Source of the DNA: JAFNGF01 sp964567045 | Lineage (GTDB): Bacteria; Planctomycetota; Phycisphaerae; Sedimentisphaerales; Anaerobacaceae | Reading direction: 5' to 3' | Length of the DNA stretch: 18,065 nt | Assembly: GCA_964567045.1 (NCBI GenBank) | Contig: CAZMLE010000073.1 | Span: 1-18,065 of the forward strand | In this document: positions 1-5,907 of the stretch, one piece after another | How the letters are laid out: every line of letters begins with the position of its first letter | How positions within the stretch are numbered: position 1 is the stretch's first letter | Translations under genes and position numbers: made by a program | The notes under the pieces: model-generated | What the model saw: only the letters and a program-made list of their open reading frames with translations | Told to the model about the DNA's origin: nothing | Database searches by the model: none

Positions 1-4
1 AACC

Positions 5-44
5 TGTTACCTATGTTCCCGGTTTAAAGTGTTACCCATGTACC
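5..44. repeat. Two 15-bp direct repeats, possible insertion-sequence end
   Basis: TGTTACCTATGTTCC (5-19) and TGTTACCCATGTACC (30-44) match at 13 of 15 positions and are spaced 25 bp apart. Short tandem repeats of this kind are typical of transposase-binding ends of IS21-like or related elements. No transposase is in the window on this side, so the element, if present, would lie to the left. This is an inference from repeat form only. Confidence 0.35.
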
Positions 45-53
45 AGTTGACAC

Positions 54-80
54 AGTCGCCGTGCTGGCGAAGGCTAAACT
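54..80 (-). repeat. TTTAGC-hairpin element, type B (copy 1)
   Basis: Read on the minus strand this is AGTTTAGCC followed by an imperfect stem (TCGCC / GGCGA around a short loop). It matches the perfect type B copy at 5715-5741. It ends 16 bp before the start codon of the next gene, so it lies in that gene's 5' leader. The same arrangement recurs before the terminase large-subunit gene (13961-13990). Confidence 0.6.
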
Positions 81-96
81 CCCGGAGCACGGCAAA

Positions 97-705
97 ATGA
101 AAAAGCAGACAGAGCCGTATCTGAAGATTCCTGGCCACATCCTCAATATTCCCGAGATTGGCCTCTGCGAGAAGGTGCTTCTTGCTCATATCTATAGCTT
201 CGGCGCCAAAGGCTGCTGGCAAAGCAATCAAACACTGGCAGAAATCTTTATGACCAATACCCGCACAATCAGGAGGTGGGTAAATAAGATAGCCAATTTC
301 ATCTGCGTAACAAACCCAAAGGAATATTATCGTACATTATGGGCTAAATCACATCCTGAAGTTAAGGCTTACATGGACAGAACTGGCCAGGTAGCTGGCC
401 AAAGAGCGTCTCTGGACATGGACAAAAATGGTCGCCGAGTAGGCCGAAAGTGTCCTACTACTATTAATAATACTATAACAGAGAACAATGAAAGAACTAC
501 TGCGTCGCCTTCGCCTTTGCCTGCCGGTGGGCAGGCTTCGGCGACGCTTGAGCATCGCAGGCAGGTAGCCGCTGATGGGCTGGAAAAGTTCAAGGCACTT
601 TTTGGCCGAGCTGCCGTAAGTTGGACTCCATTGACGCAAGAGCAGTTTGAGAAGCGCCGAGCCGAGCAGTTAGCTGCCCTGCGTGCAACGACGGACAGCA
701 GATGA
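97..705 (+). CDS. Winged-helix (HTH_36-like) phage/plasmid-type protein
   Basis: A 202-residue protein of unknown precise role. Residues about 8-65 look like a winged helix-turn-helix of the kind found in phage and plasmid replication-initiation or regulatory proteins: IPEIGLCEKVLLAHIYSFG, then NQTLAEIFMTNTRTIRRWVNK as the recognition helix. The rest is low in predicted structure and rich in charged residues, with an RRAEQLAALRA-type helix at the end. An ATG at 97 with GGAG at 84-87 is preferred to the GTG at 61, which sits inside a repeat. A terminase small-subunit-like gene follows after 87 bp on the same strand, which suggests a phage-derived module. The low-complexity stretch SPSPLPAGGQASA (about 138-150) is encoded by an inverted repeat and may be inserted sequence. 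Confidence 0.7.
   Translation: MKKQTEPYLKIPGHILNIPEIGLCEKVLLAHIYSFGAKGCWQSNQTLAEIFMTNTRTIRRWVNKIANFICVTNPKEYYRTLWAKSHPEVKAYMDRTGQVAGQRASLDMDKNGRRVGRKCPTTINNTITENNERTTASPSPLPAGGQASATLEHRRQVAADGLEKFKALFGRAAVSWTPLTQEQFEKRRAEQLAALRATTDSR
502..547. repeat. Nested inverted repeat inside a coding sequence
   Basis: Outer arms GCGTCGCC (502-509) and GGCGACGC (540-547) enclose inner arms GCCTGCC (519-525) and GGCAGGC (530-536). The outer arms resemble the stem of the type B hairpin elements, but the TTTAGC foot is absent. It encodes a Pro/Ala/Gly-rich linker of the winged-helix protein without breaking the frame. Confidence 0.55.
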
Positions 706-743
706 CGGAGAACTGATGGCGGATAATGGAAGATGGTTTTCGG

Positions 744-771
744 TCTTCTGTCCTCTGTCTTCTGCCTTCTG
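744..771. repeat. Four tandem 7-bp repeats (TCTTCTG-like)
   Basis: The units are TCTTCTG, TCCTCTG, TCTTCTG and CCTTCTG, end to end. The tract lies in the 87-bp gap before the terminase small-subunit-like gene and stops 7 bp before its GAGGGGG ribosome binding site. On the other strand it reads as a purine tract (CAGAAG units), similar in style to the GA-rich spacers at 5742-5766 and 5815-5850. Confidence 0.7.
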
Positions 772-792
772 TTCAACCGAGGGGGACGGAGT

Positions 793-1221
793 ATGAACGC
801 ATTGAGCAAAAAACAACTGGCGGTGATTGAGGATTTATTCGCGGGCGAACTGGACGAGGCCGCGGTGCTCGATAAGCACAAAATCAGCAGAAAGCGCTAC
901 AATAAATGGCTGGCTGATGAGCGTTTTATTGAGGCGTTTGCTGAGCGGGTCGGGCGGGCTTATCGTGCCAGCCAGTTGATAATTGCCCGTTATGCGCCGC
1001 TGGCCGCCGCCAAGCTGGTTCAGTTGACTGGATGTGACAGTCCCGAGACCGCCCGCAAGGCCTGTTTGGACATTATTTCGATGCCACGTTTAGCCCCGCA
1101 GCTTACTGTGGGGTCCGACGCCGTGCCGGCCAATGACCCCGCGATAAATCGTGGGGCTAAACAGGCGTTGAGCGACGAGACTGCCAGCCGCCTTCTTGCC
1201 GCCCTGGCAGAAGAAACTTAA
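793..1221 (+). CDS. Terminase small-subunit-like HTH protein with two inserted hairpin elements
   Basis: A 142-residue protein. Residues about 5-42 (SKKQLAVIEDLFAGELDEAAVLDKHKISRKRYNKWL) form a helix-turn-helix of the phage terminase small-subunit / homeodomain-like kind that recognises DNA for packaging. A helical segment follows (about 45-98), with LSDETASRLLAALAEE at the C-terminus. The start at 793 follows GAGGGGG (779-785); the upstream in-frame ATG at 733 would begin in the heptamer repeat tract and is rejected. Residues about 99-124 (LAPQLTVG ... NDPAINRGAKQ) are encoded by two oppositely oriented TTTAGC-hairpin elements, so the linker appears to have been lengthened by insertion. The matching large subunit is not next door but at 14011. 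Confidence 0.65.
   Translation: MNALSKKQLAVIEDLFAGELDEAAVLDKHKISRKRYNKWLADERFIEAFAERVGRAYRASQLIIARYAPLAAAKLVQLTGCDSPETARKACLDIISMPRLAPQLTVGSDAVPANDPAINRGAKQALSDETASRLLAALAEET
1089..1116 (+). repeat. TTTAGC-hairpin element, type A (copy 2), inside coding sequence
   Basis: TTTAGC foot, then stem CCCCGCAG / CTGTGGGG around CTTA (one G-T wobble). It is read in frame as LAPQLTVGS within the terminase small-subunit-like protein. It is followed by CCGACGCCGTGCCGGC, which resembles a decayed type B hairpin in the same A-then-B order seen at 5767-5814. Confidence 0.8.
1135..1162 (-). repeat. TTTAGC-hairpin element, type A (copy 3), inside coding sequence
   Basis: In minus orientation this is GTTTAGCCCC with stem tips ACGA / TCGC around TTTA. 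It lies 18 bp from copy 2 in the opposite direction and is read on the plus strand as NDPAINRGAKQ. The same kind of peptide (NPxINxGAKY) occurs twice in the pseudouridine synthase. Confidence 0.8.
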
Positions 1222-1240
1222 CTTGGAATCCGATGCCGGG

Positions 1241-2347
1241 TCACCATCGACGAAATATCCAAACTTGATGGTCCTCGACCTCGCCGTCAGGAGCTAAGCC
1301 GGTTGTGCTAAGCCCTGCCTGGGTGCTGATGCGGAAACGAGCAAAGGTAATTCCAAATACTGAACCGGAAGGAGGCGTCACCGCGATCTTATGATGCCCA
1401 TTAGGCAGCGAACCTGCGTAGACCTGCTCGCCGGGGTCGAGCCAATCGCCATTGCGATTGAAGTCGATCCAGGAGGCAGAGACGTAACCGCCTCCGCCGC
1501 TGACGTCCACGTAGATGCTTGCAGGCACACCAGCGGTCAGCCAAGGGATCGAAACGCCTCGCTCATCATTGCTGCCAGTGTAGTCGTCGCCGCGGGCTGC
1601 TGCATTTGGCTGACCGTCTGCTTCAGCATCGGGCGCGTTGTCGGCGTCACCCAGCCAGGGGCCGCCGATTCTGTGCCGAGCGCCGTCGTGAGCCAGCAGC
1701 GTCGGATAGGGCCCGTCCGGGGCGTCGCCGAAATCAAATTGCTCGCCTGGTGGTGGCGGTGGGGGCGGGGGCGAGCCGCCGTTCGGGGCACATTCGTGCT
1801 TGATCCAGCCGTCCTCGATCACAAAGTTCGAGCCTTGGACATCAATAGAAAGCCACTGTGGATTGTAATCCAGGATCTCATAATGGTTTTTAATAGTGAT
1901 CGTGCCAGAACCGCTGGGAAAGGAACTTAGCTGGCCTTCGTAGAACTTATAACGCTTGATATAGTTGTTTTCGGTAGTCAGGTCGGGCAGGTCGGCGGGC
2001 AGGGGCGGCTGGCCGCTACCGGACCACTGCGGTGTGGACCAGTTGTAGGCAATTTTTATAGAGCCTTTGTACGCAGGCCTTCTGATCTTGACCGTCAGGG
2101 AAAGGTCGATAACCATCTTTTGTTGCGGGTCGTATGGGCCGTTGCTAAACCACTGGTTCCACCAGCCGGTGTTGGCGTAAAAGTATCAGGTGCTGTTGTA
2201 GCCGGTACCGTTACCGCTAATGAGGTTATTGCTGGGTCCTATAACGACCGAGAACGTGTCCTCCTTTGCCGTTGCCGGTACGGTCGTCAACATCAACGCT
2301 GCCAGTGCTATCAACAACCACTCAAACCTTGTTTTTTGCCCTGCCAT
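1241..2347 (-). pseudogene. Secreted GEVED-domain protein interrupted by an in-frame TGA
   Basis: Start ATG at 2347, preceded by GGAGG at 8-nt spacing. Residues 1-27 (MAGQKTRFEWLLIALAALML, then TTVPATA) form a Sec signal peptide. Codon 54 is TGA (2186-2188). After it the same frame continues without a break to 1241 as YFYANTGWWNQWFSNGPYDPQQ and beyond, so one gene is split by a single stop; TGG to TGA at a tryptophan is the simplest change. The C-terminal part has a Ser-Pro linker (eight prolines, about 193-200), FDFGDAPD (about 204), an Asp-rich possible calcium loop (WIDFNRNGDWLDPGE) and the diagnostic LAPDGEVEDHQV ending (about 350-361). The family is common in planctomycete extracellular proteins; its ligand is unknown. 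No catalytic motif or C-terminal sorting signal is seen. A TATAAT-like box (2424-2419) lies upstream without a good -35. Confidence 0.75.
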
Positions 2348-2505
2348 AGCCAGGTCCTCCATAAAAAGGTTCTCTAGAATCTCGGTCAATCCAGGGATGT
2401 GGAACGTTTCTTTAGTGAATTATAGGACGCTACGGCAGGATTACTTGAGTGGAAAACGAAATACTTATAGGACTTTCTAAGTCTGTTTACTGGTTTCCAG
2501 CAGTT

Positions 2506-3213
2506 TTACCATCGGTTTCCCAAGGATTGGATAACCTGCGCAAAAGAATCAGGGATCGGCGATTCAATAGCCAGTTCCTCGCCGGATGGCAACTGAAAGG
2601 TGATTTTCTCGGCGTGGAGCATCAAACGCGAGTATTTAGCCCCCAAATTTATTTGGGGGTTCTTTTGCCCGTACAGGCGGTCGCCGACAATCGGATGTCC
2701 GATACTGTAAAAATGTACGCGGAGTTGATGCAACCTTCCCGTCAAAGGATACGCCCGAACCAAAGTGTAAGAGTCAAATCGCTGGGCGACCTCAAACTCG
2801 GTGACGGATGGTTTTCCGCGGGCGGTATCGACAGCGACCCGTCCGGAGGCGAACTGCCGCAGCGGCTTATCAATTACGCCGCGATTCTCAGCGACAACGC
2901 CGTGCACCAGAGCCAGGTAGGTTTTCTTGACGGTTCGGCTGGTAAACTGCTGGCTAAGATACTTGTGCGTGCGTGCGTTTTTGGCAAAGAGGATTACGCC
3001 GCTTGCGTCTTTATCCAGTCGGTGCACCACGTAGATTTTGTGCCCCGAGCCGGTCGGGGGCGAAAGCTGGGCAAGGACGTTAGGTGCGGTTTTTTGCCGT
3101 TCGGGGATCGAAGCCAAGCCTTCGGGCTTATCGACCGCGATGATATCATCGTTTTCCAACAGGATCGGCAGCATACAGTATTTAGCCCCCCAATTTATTG
3201 GGGGGTTAAACAT
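2506..3213 (-). CDS. RluA-family RNA pseudouridine synthase
   Basis: A cytoplasmic enzyme that isomerises uridine to pseudouridine in rRNA or tRNA. HRLDKDASG contains the catalytic aspartate (D67), ENDDIIAVDKPEGL is the usual RluA/RluD opening (from residue 20), and GRLHQLRVH (159-167) is the conserved late motif. There is no N-terminal S4 domain, so the size (235 aa) fits the compact RluA/TruC group; the target base cannot be assigned. Two type A hairpin elements are translated as part of it: residues 3-12 at the N-terminus (FNPPINWGAKY) and residues 185-195 (NPQINLGAKYS), the latter where relatives pass directly from RLYG to RLMLHA. The start may instead be M14 (codon 3172-3174), in which case the first element is leader sequence. 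It is divergent from the sulfatase. Confidence 0.88.
   Translation of the reverse strand: MFNPPINWGAKYCMLPILLENDDIIAVDKPEGLASIPERQKTAPNVLAQLSPPTGSGHKIYVVHRLDKDASGVILFAKNARTHKYLSQQFTSRTVKKTYLALVHGVVAENRGVIDKPLRQFASGRVAVDTARGKPSVTEFEVAQRFDSYTLVRAYPLTGRLHQLRVHFYSIGHPIVGDRLYGQKNPQINLGAKYSRLMLHAEKITFQLPSGEELAIESPIPDSFAQVIQSLGNRW
2633..2661 (+). repeat. TTTAGC-hairpin element, type A (copy 4), inside coding sequence
   Basis: TATTTAG, then stem CCCCCAAA / TTTGGGGG around TTTA (perfect 8-bp arms). It lies inside the pseudouridine synthase gene and is read on the minus strand as NPQINLGAKYS in a surface-loop position. Confidence 0.85.
3179..3207 (+). repeat. TTTAGC-hairpin element, type A (copy 5), at a gene start
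   Basis: TATTTAG, then stem CCCCCCAA / TTGGGGGG around TTTA (perfect 8-bp arms). It covers the first codons of the pseudouridine synthase ORF (FNPPINWGAKY) or, if translation starts at the second ATG, the leader with its G-rich stem near the start codon. Confidence 0.85.
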
Positions 3214-3214
3214 G

Positions 3215-3277
3215 TTATTATACTCTTCGGCCTGAAAGTATAATAAGGCTGCCGGATATTAAAGGAAAGTATAATAA
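3215..3277. promoter_or_regulatory. Divergent control region with three copies of AGTATAATAA
   Basis: TTATTATACT (3215-3224) is the exact inverted complement of AGTATAATAA at 3237-3246. A second direct copy lies at 3268-3277, within GAAAGTATAATAAG repeated exactly. Each copy contains TATAAT, one pointing to the pseudouridine synthase and two to the sulfatase. No clear -35 boxes are present. The set could be -10 elements, an operator for a shared regulator, or both. Confidence 0.5.
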
Positions 3278-3296
3278 GAACTCCCGGAGAAGAAGG

Positions 3297-4739
3297 ATGG
3301 ATGTAGATTGCAGCAGGCGGGATTTTCTAAAAAAGGCGGCGCTCGGCGCCGGTTTAGCCGTCGCCGGCACGGCGACGCCCGGGCATCCAAAATTGCGACA
3401 AAGCACAACCACAAAGCCCAATATCGTTGCCATCTTGGCTGACGACCTGGGCTACGCAGATCTATCCTGCTACGGCGCCAAGGATTTGCAGACGCCTAAC
3501 ATCGACAATCTGGCTGCCGGCGGTATGCGGTTCGACAATTTCTACGCCAATTGTCCTGTTTGCTCGCCCACGCGGGCCTCGCTACTTACCGGCAGATACC
3601 CGGACCTTGTCGGCGTGCCGGGCGTAATCCGCACGCACATAACAAACAACTTCGGCTACCTGTCTGAGCACGCGCTTTTGCTGCCCAGGCTATTGAAAGA
3701 GGCCGGCTACCACACGGCCATCATCGGCAAATGGCACCTGGGCCTGGCGTCACCCAATACGCCGAATGAGCGCGGCTTCGACCACTTTGCCGGCTTCTTG
3801 GGCGACATGATGGACGATTACTACACGCACCGCCGACACGGCTTTAACTATATGCGGCTGAACGACAAAGAAATCGACCCCAAAGGCCACGCAACCGACC
3901 TTTTCACACAGTGGGCAATCGACTACATCGGGCAGCGGGCCCGCCGCCCCGACTTGCGTCGGGAGACGCGGGGGCGGGCAAAATCAACGCAGCCTTTCTT
4001 CTTGTACCTGGCTTACAACGCCCCGCACGCGCCGATCCAGCCGCCGGAAATCTGGCTCCAGAAAGCCAAGAATCGCCAAACAAATATCAGCGACAAGCGT
4101 GCCGCCCTGGCGGCATTGATTGAGCAGATGGATAACGGCATCGGCAAAGTAATTGCGGCACTAAAGGATGGCGGACTTGGTGACAACACGCTTATCTTTT
4201 TCACCTCGGACAACGGCGGCCAGCTCAATCTCGGCGCAAGTAACGGCCCGCTTACCGGCGGCAAGGGACAGATGTATGAAGGCGGAATCCGTGTGCCGGC
4301 CTGTGCCGTCTGGCCCGACAGAATCAAGCCCGGCTCACGCACCGACCGTATGGTGCTAACGATGGATTTGCTGCCCACGATTTGCCAAGCTATCCGCGTG
4401 AAAATGGAGCACGAAATTGACGGGCGGAGTATTTTGCCGACCCTGCTGGGAAAGGCCCAGCCGGTTGAAGATAGAGTCCTTTTCTGGGTCAGGCGTGAAG
4501 GCGGCAACTTCGGCGGCAGGGCTTTTTACGCAGCCCGCCACGGGGACTTTAAGTTGCTGCAAAACGGTCCCTTCGAGCCGCCGCAGCTTTATAACCTAAC
4601 GGACGACCCGAAGGAAGAGCATCCACTGGATAAAAAGCATCCGATGTATCAGGAACTTTTTGACGCCCTGCGCGATCATATAATCCAGGCCGGCGCAGTG
4701 CCCTGGCAGAAAGAAACCCCCGGTAAAACCGGGGGCTAA
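3297..4739 (+). CDS. Tat-exported type I (formylglycine) sulfatase
   Basis: A 480-residue sulfatase predicted to hydrolyse sulfate esters, most likely on a carbohydrate, outside the cytoplasm. SRRDFLKK (6-13) plus a hydrophobic stretch is a twin-arginine signal. C89-S-P-T-R is the formylglycine motif (CxPxR, followed by ASLLTGR). Metal and substrate residues are in place: DD 49-50, K145 and H147 in GKWHLG, H244 in NAPHAP, D305-N306, and K323 in GGKGQMYEGGIRVP. Maturation requires a formylglycine-generating enzyme that is not in this window. Start: ATG with GGAG seven bases upstream. Hairpin element copy 6 encodes residues 20-27 of the signal peptide and copy 7 the last residues and stop. Residues about 214-229 (RARRPDLRRETRGRAK) look like an insertion encoded by another inverted repeat. 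The substrate cannot be told. Confidence 0.92.
   Translation: MDVDCSRRDFLKKAALGAGLAVAGTATPGHPKLRQSTTTKPNIVAILADDLGYADLSCYGAKDLQTPNIDNLAAGGMRFDNFYANCPVCSPTRASLLTGRYPDLVGVPGVIRTHITNNFGYLSEHALLLPRLLKEAGYHTAIIGKWHLGLASPNTPNERGFDHFAGFLGDMMDDYYTHRRHGFNYMRLNDKEIDPKGHATDLFTQWAIDYIGQRARRPDLRRETRGRAKSTQPFFLYLAYNAPHAPIQPPEIWLQKAKNRQTNISDKRAALAALIEQMDNGIGKVIAALKDGGLGDNTLIFFTSDNGGQLNLGASNGPLTGGKGQMYEGGIRVPACAVWPDRIKPGSRTDRMVLTMDLLPTICQAIRVKMEHEIDGRSILPTLLGKAQPVEDRVLFWVRREGGNFGGRAFYAARHGDFKLLQNGPFEPPQLYNLTDDPKEEHPLDKKHPMYQELFDALRDHIIQAGAVPWQKETPGKTGG
3353..3377 (+). repeat. TTTAGC-hairpin element, type B (copy 6), inside the Tat signal peptide
   Basis: TTTAGC, then CGTCGCCG / CGGCGACG around a 3-nt loop. 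It differs from the intergenic copy at 5715-5741 at only one loop base over 25 bp. It is read as LAVAGTAT, part of the hydrophobic region and the AxA-like end of the sulfatase signal sequence. Confidence 0.75.
3938..3979. repeat. GC-rich nested inverted repeat inside the sulfatase gene
   Basis: Outer near-complementary arms GCCCGCCGCCCCG and CGCGGGGGCGGGC enclose inner CCCGAC / GTCGGG. It encodes an Arg-rich stretch (about residues 214-229) between IDYIGQ and STQPFFLYLAYNAPH, where sulfatases usually have only a short linker. It lacks the TTTAGC foot, so it is listed apart from that family. Confidence 0.55.
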
Positions 4740-4742
4740 ATA
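4716..4742 (-). repeat. TTTAGC-hairpin element, type A (copy 7), supplying a stop codon
   Basis: In minus orientation: TATTTAGC, then CCCCGGT / ACCGGGG with paired tip changes relative to other copies. On the plus strand it encodes the sulfatase end PGKTGG and its TAA lies in the complement of the TTTAGC foot. The stem could also act as a weak transcription terminator, but no T-run follows it. Confidence 0.75.
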
Positions 4743-4801
4743 AAATGGAATTGCGGCCGGGCGGAAAATCGGTAAAATACCGGCTCGATTAACGGTGGCG
4801 T

Positions 4802-5716
4802 ATGCTAAAAAAACTGTACATTAGCGATGGGAAACTTGCCGAGAACGGGCAGGGCGAACCAGTGGTGTCGGTCTATATTGCTCCTGATGAAAACGAGCGA
4901 AAGTATCTTCTGGAGCAACTGAAGATAGATGAGCACACGCTGAACTCATCTCTGGACCCCGATGAGCTGAGCCGACTTGAATTCGAGCCTGAGCACACAG
5001 CGATGATATTCAAAAGGCCCAAGCACTACACCGCGCAGGATAATTTCCTATTCAGGGTGATGTCTACGGGCGTTTTTCTTTTCAAGGACCGGCTGGTGAT
5101 TGTTGTGGGGGACGATGCACCGCTTTTTGAGGGCAGGCCCTTTGTGAAAATCCAGTCGATTCAGGATGTCTGCCTGAAGCTTATCTACCGGGCTATTTTG
5201 CACTTTGTCGAGCACTTAAAGGCCATTAATCAGATTTCCGGTGAGCTGGAGCATCAGATAAGCACGTCGATGGAAAATAAGTACTTATTGAACCTTTTTA
5301 CTCTTGAAAAGAGCCTTGTTTACATTCTCAGCGCCATCAATTCCAACAGTATGCTGATAGAGAAGCTCCGCAACAACGCCGTCAAGCTGGGTTTTAGCCA
5401 GGAAACCTCCGAGTTCCTGGATGATATTATGATTGAAAATAGCCAGTGTCGCGGCCAAACGGAGATATATTCGCAGGTTTTGGCAAGCCTTATGGATGCC
5501 CGTGCCTCCATTATCAGTAACAACCTTAACATACGCATCAAGACGCTCACGCTAATTACAATTGCAATTATGCTGCCGACCCTGGTGGTGAGCGTTTTTT
5601 CGATGAACGTGGGTATTCCCCTGTCGGCGCGTCAGGAGGCTTTCTGGATAATCCTTACGATTGCAGCTATCTCGGCCGTAAGTGTCGGGCTTCTGTGGTG
5701 GCGGAGATGGTGGTAG
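4802..5716 (+). CDS. CorA-family divalent cation transporter
   Basis: A 304-residue inner-membrane protein of the CorA (MIT) superfamily, which forms pentameric channels for Mg2+ or related metals. A soluble alpha/beta N-terminal domain and long helices (about 120-245) are followed by two C-terminal membrane helices (about 248-272 and 280-299), the family architecture. The loop between the helices, where the signature GMN is normally found, reads S267-M268-N269 (VVSVFSMNVGIPL). Variants at the first position occur in some CorA-like proteins; selectivity cannot be assigned. The protein ends with the basic, Trp-rich WWRRWW. The start ATG has only a weak GGTGG upstream. The stop codon TAG overlaps the beginning of a type B hairpin element. 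Confidence 0.88.
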   Translation: MLKKLYISDGKLAENGQGEPVVSVYIAPDENERKYLLEQLKIDEHTLNSSLDPDELSRLEFEPEHTAMIFKRPKHYTAQDNFLFRVMSTGVFLFKDRLVIVVGDDAPLFEGRPFVKIQSIQDVCLKLIYRAILHFVEHLKAINQISGELEHQISTSMENKYLLNLFTLEKSLVYILSAINSNSMLIEKLRNNAVKLGFSQETSEFLDDIMIENSQCRGQTEIYSQVLASLMDARASIISNNLNIRIKTLTLITIAIMLPTLVVSVFSMNVGIPLSARQEAFWIILTIAAISAVSVGLLWWRRWW

Positions 5717-5741
5717 TTTAGCCGTCGCCGGAACGGCGACG
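5715..5741 (+). repeat. TTTAGC-hairpin element, type B (copy 8)
   Basis: AGTTTAGC, then CGTCGCCG GAA CGGCGACG with perfect 8-bp arms: the best type B copy. It starts at the last two bases of the CorA stop codon and is followed by the GA-rich spacer GAGAGATGACGGACGAGGG. It could serve as the 3' hairpin of the corA transcript. Confidence 0.85.
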
Positions 5742-5766
5742 AGAGATGACGGACGAGGGACGACAA

Positions 5767-5814
5767 TATTTAGCCCCGCAATTTATTGCGGGGTCCGTCG
5801 CCGGAACAGCGACG
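5767..5814 (+). repeat. Composite of a type A (copy 9) and a type B (copy 10) hairpin element
   Basis: A: TATTTAG, then CCCCGCAA TTTA TTGCGGGG (perfect arms, 5774-5793). B follows directly at 5795-5814 as CCGTCGCCGGAACAGCGACG, without its own TTTAGC foot and with one arm mismatch. The tail GAGAGATGAGGGACGACA repeats the spacer found after copy 8, so the region 5715-5832 is an imperfect duplication of hairpin plus spacer. Confidence 0.85.
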
Positions 5815-5853
5815 AGAGATGAGGGACGACAGAAGACACACGAGAGATTTTAC

Positions 5854-5881
5854 TTGATTTTCGCCTGTAAGGGGGTATAAT
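5854..5881 (+). promoter_or_regulatory. Sigma70-type promoter for the secreted-protein operon
   Basis: TTGATT (5854-5859), a 16-bp spacer and TATAAT (5876-5881). Transcription would start near 5888, giving a leader of about 20 nt before the ATG at 5908. It lies just after the hairpin-repeat cluster and is the only clear promoter before the two large genes. Confidence 0.65.
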
Positions 5882-5907
5882 CACCTTGTAATGGCAGGGT
5901 GAGGAGC

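Noticed and set aside
369..881. 170-residue minus-strand ORF with RRQKTEDRRPKT
   Set aside because: The peptide is the translation of the heptamer repeat tract; the rest is antisense to the winged-helix gene. No start signal or domain.
1391..1930. 179-residue plus-strand ORF
   Set aside because: Antisense to the GEVED-domain coding region, which carries diagnostic motifs.
2186..2188. Selenocysteine or alternative-code reading of TGA
   Set aside because: The context is not a redox motif and several other genes here end in TGA (winged-helix gene, XRE gene, the 5908-9189 gene). A nonsense mutation or sequence error is simpler.
2449..3243. 264-residue plus-strand ORF
   Set aside because: It is antisense to the pseudouridine synthase, whose motifs (HRLDKDASG, GRLHQLRVH) are clear; the plus frame shows no family features.
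4716..4742. Simple rho-independent terminator after the sulfatase
   Set aside because: The stem is strong but no T-run follows, and the sequence belongs to the dispersed TTTAGC-hairpin family, so terminator function is only possible, not supported.
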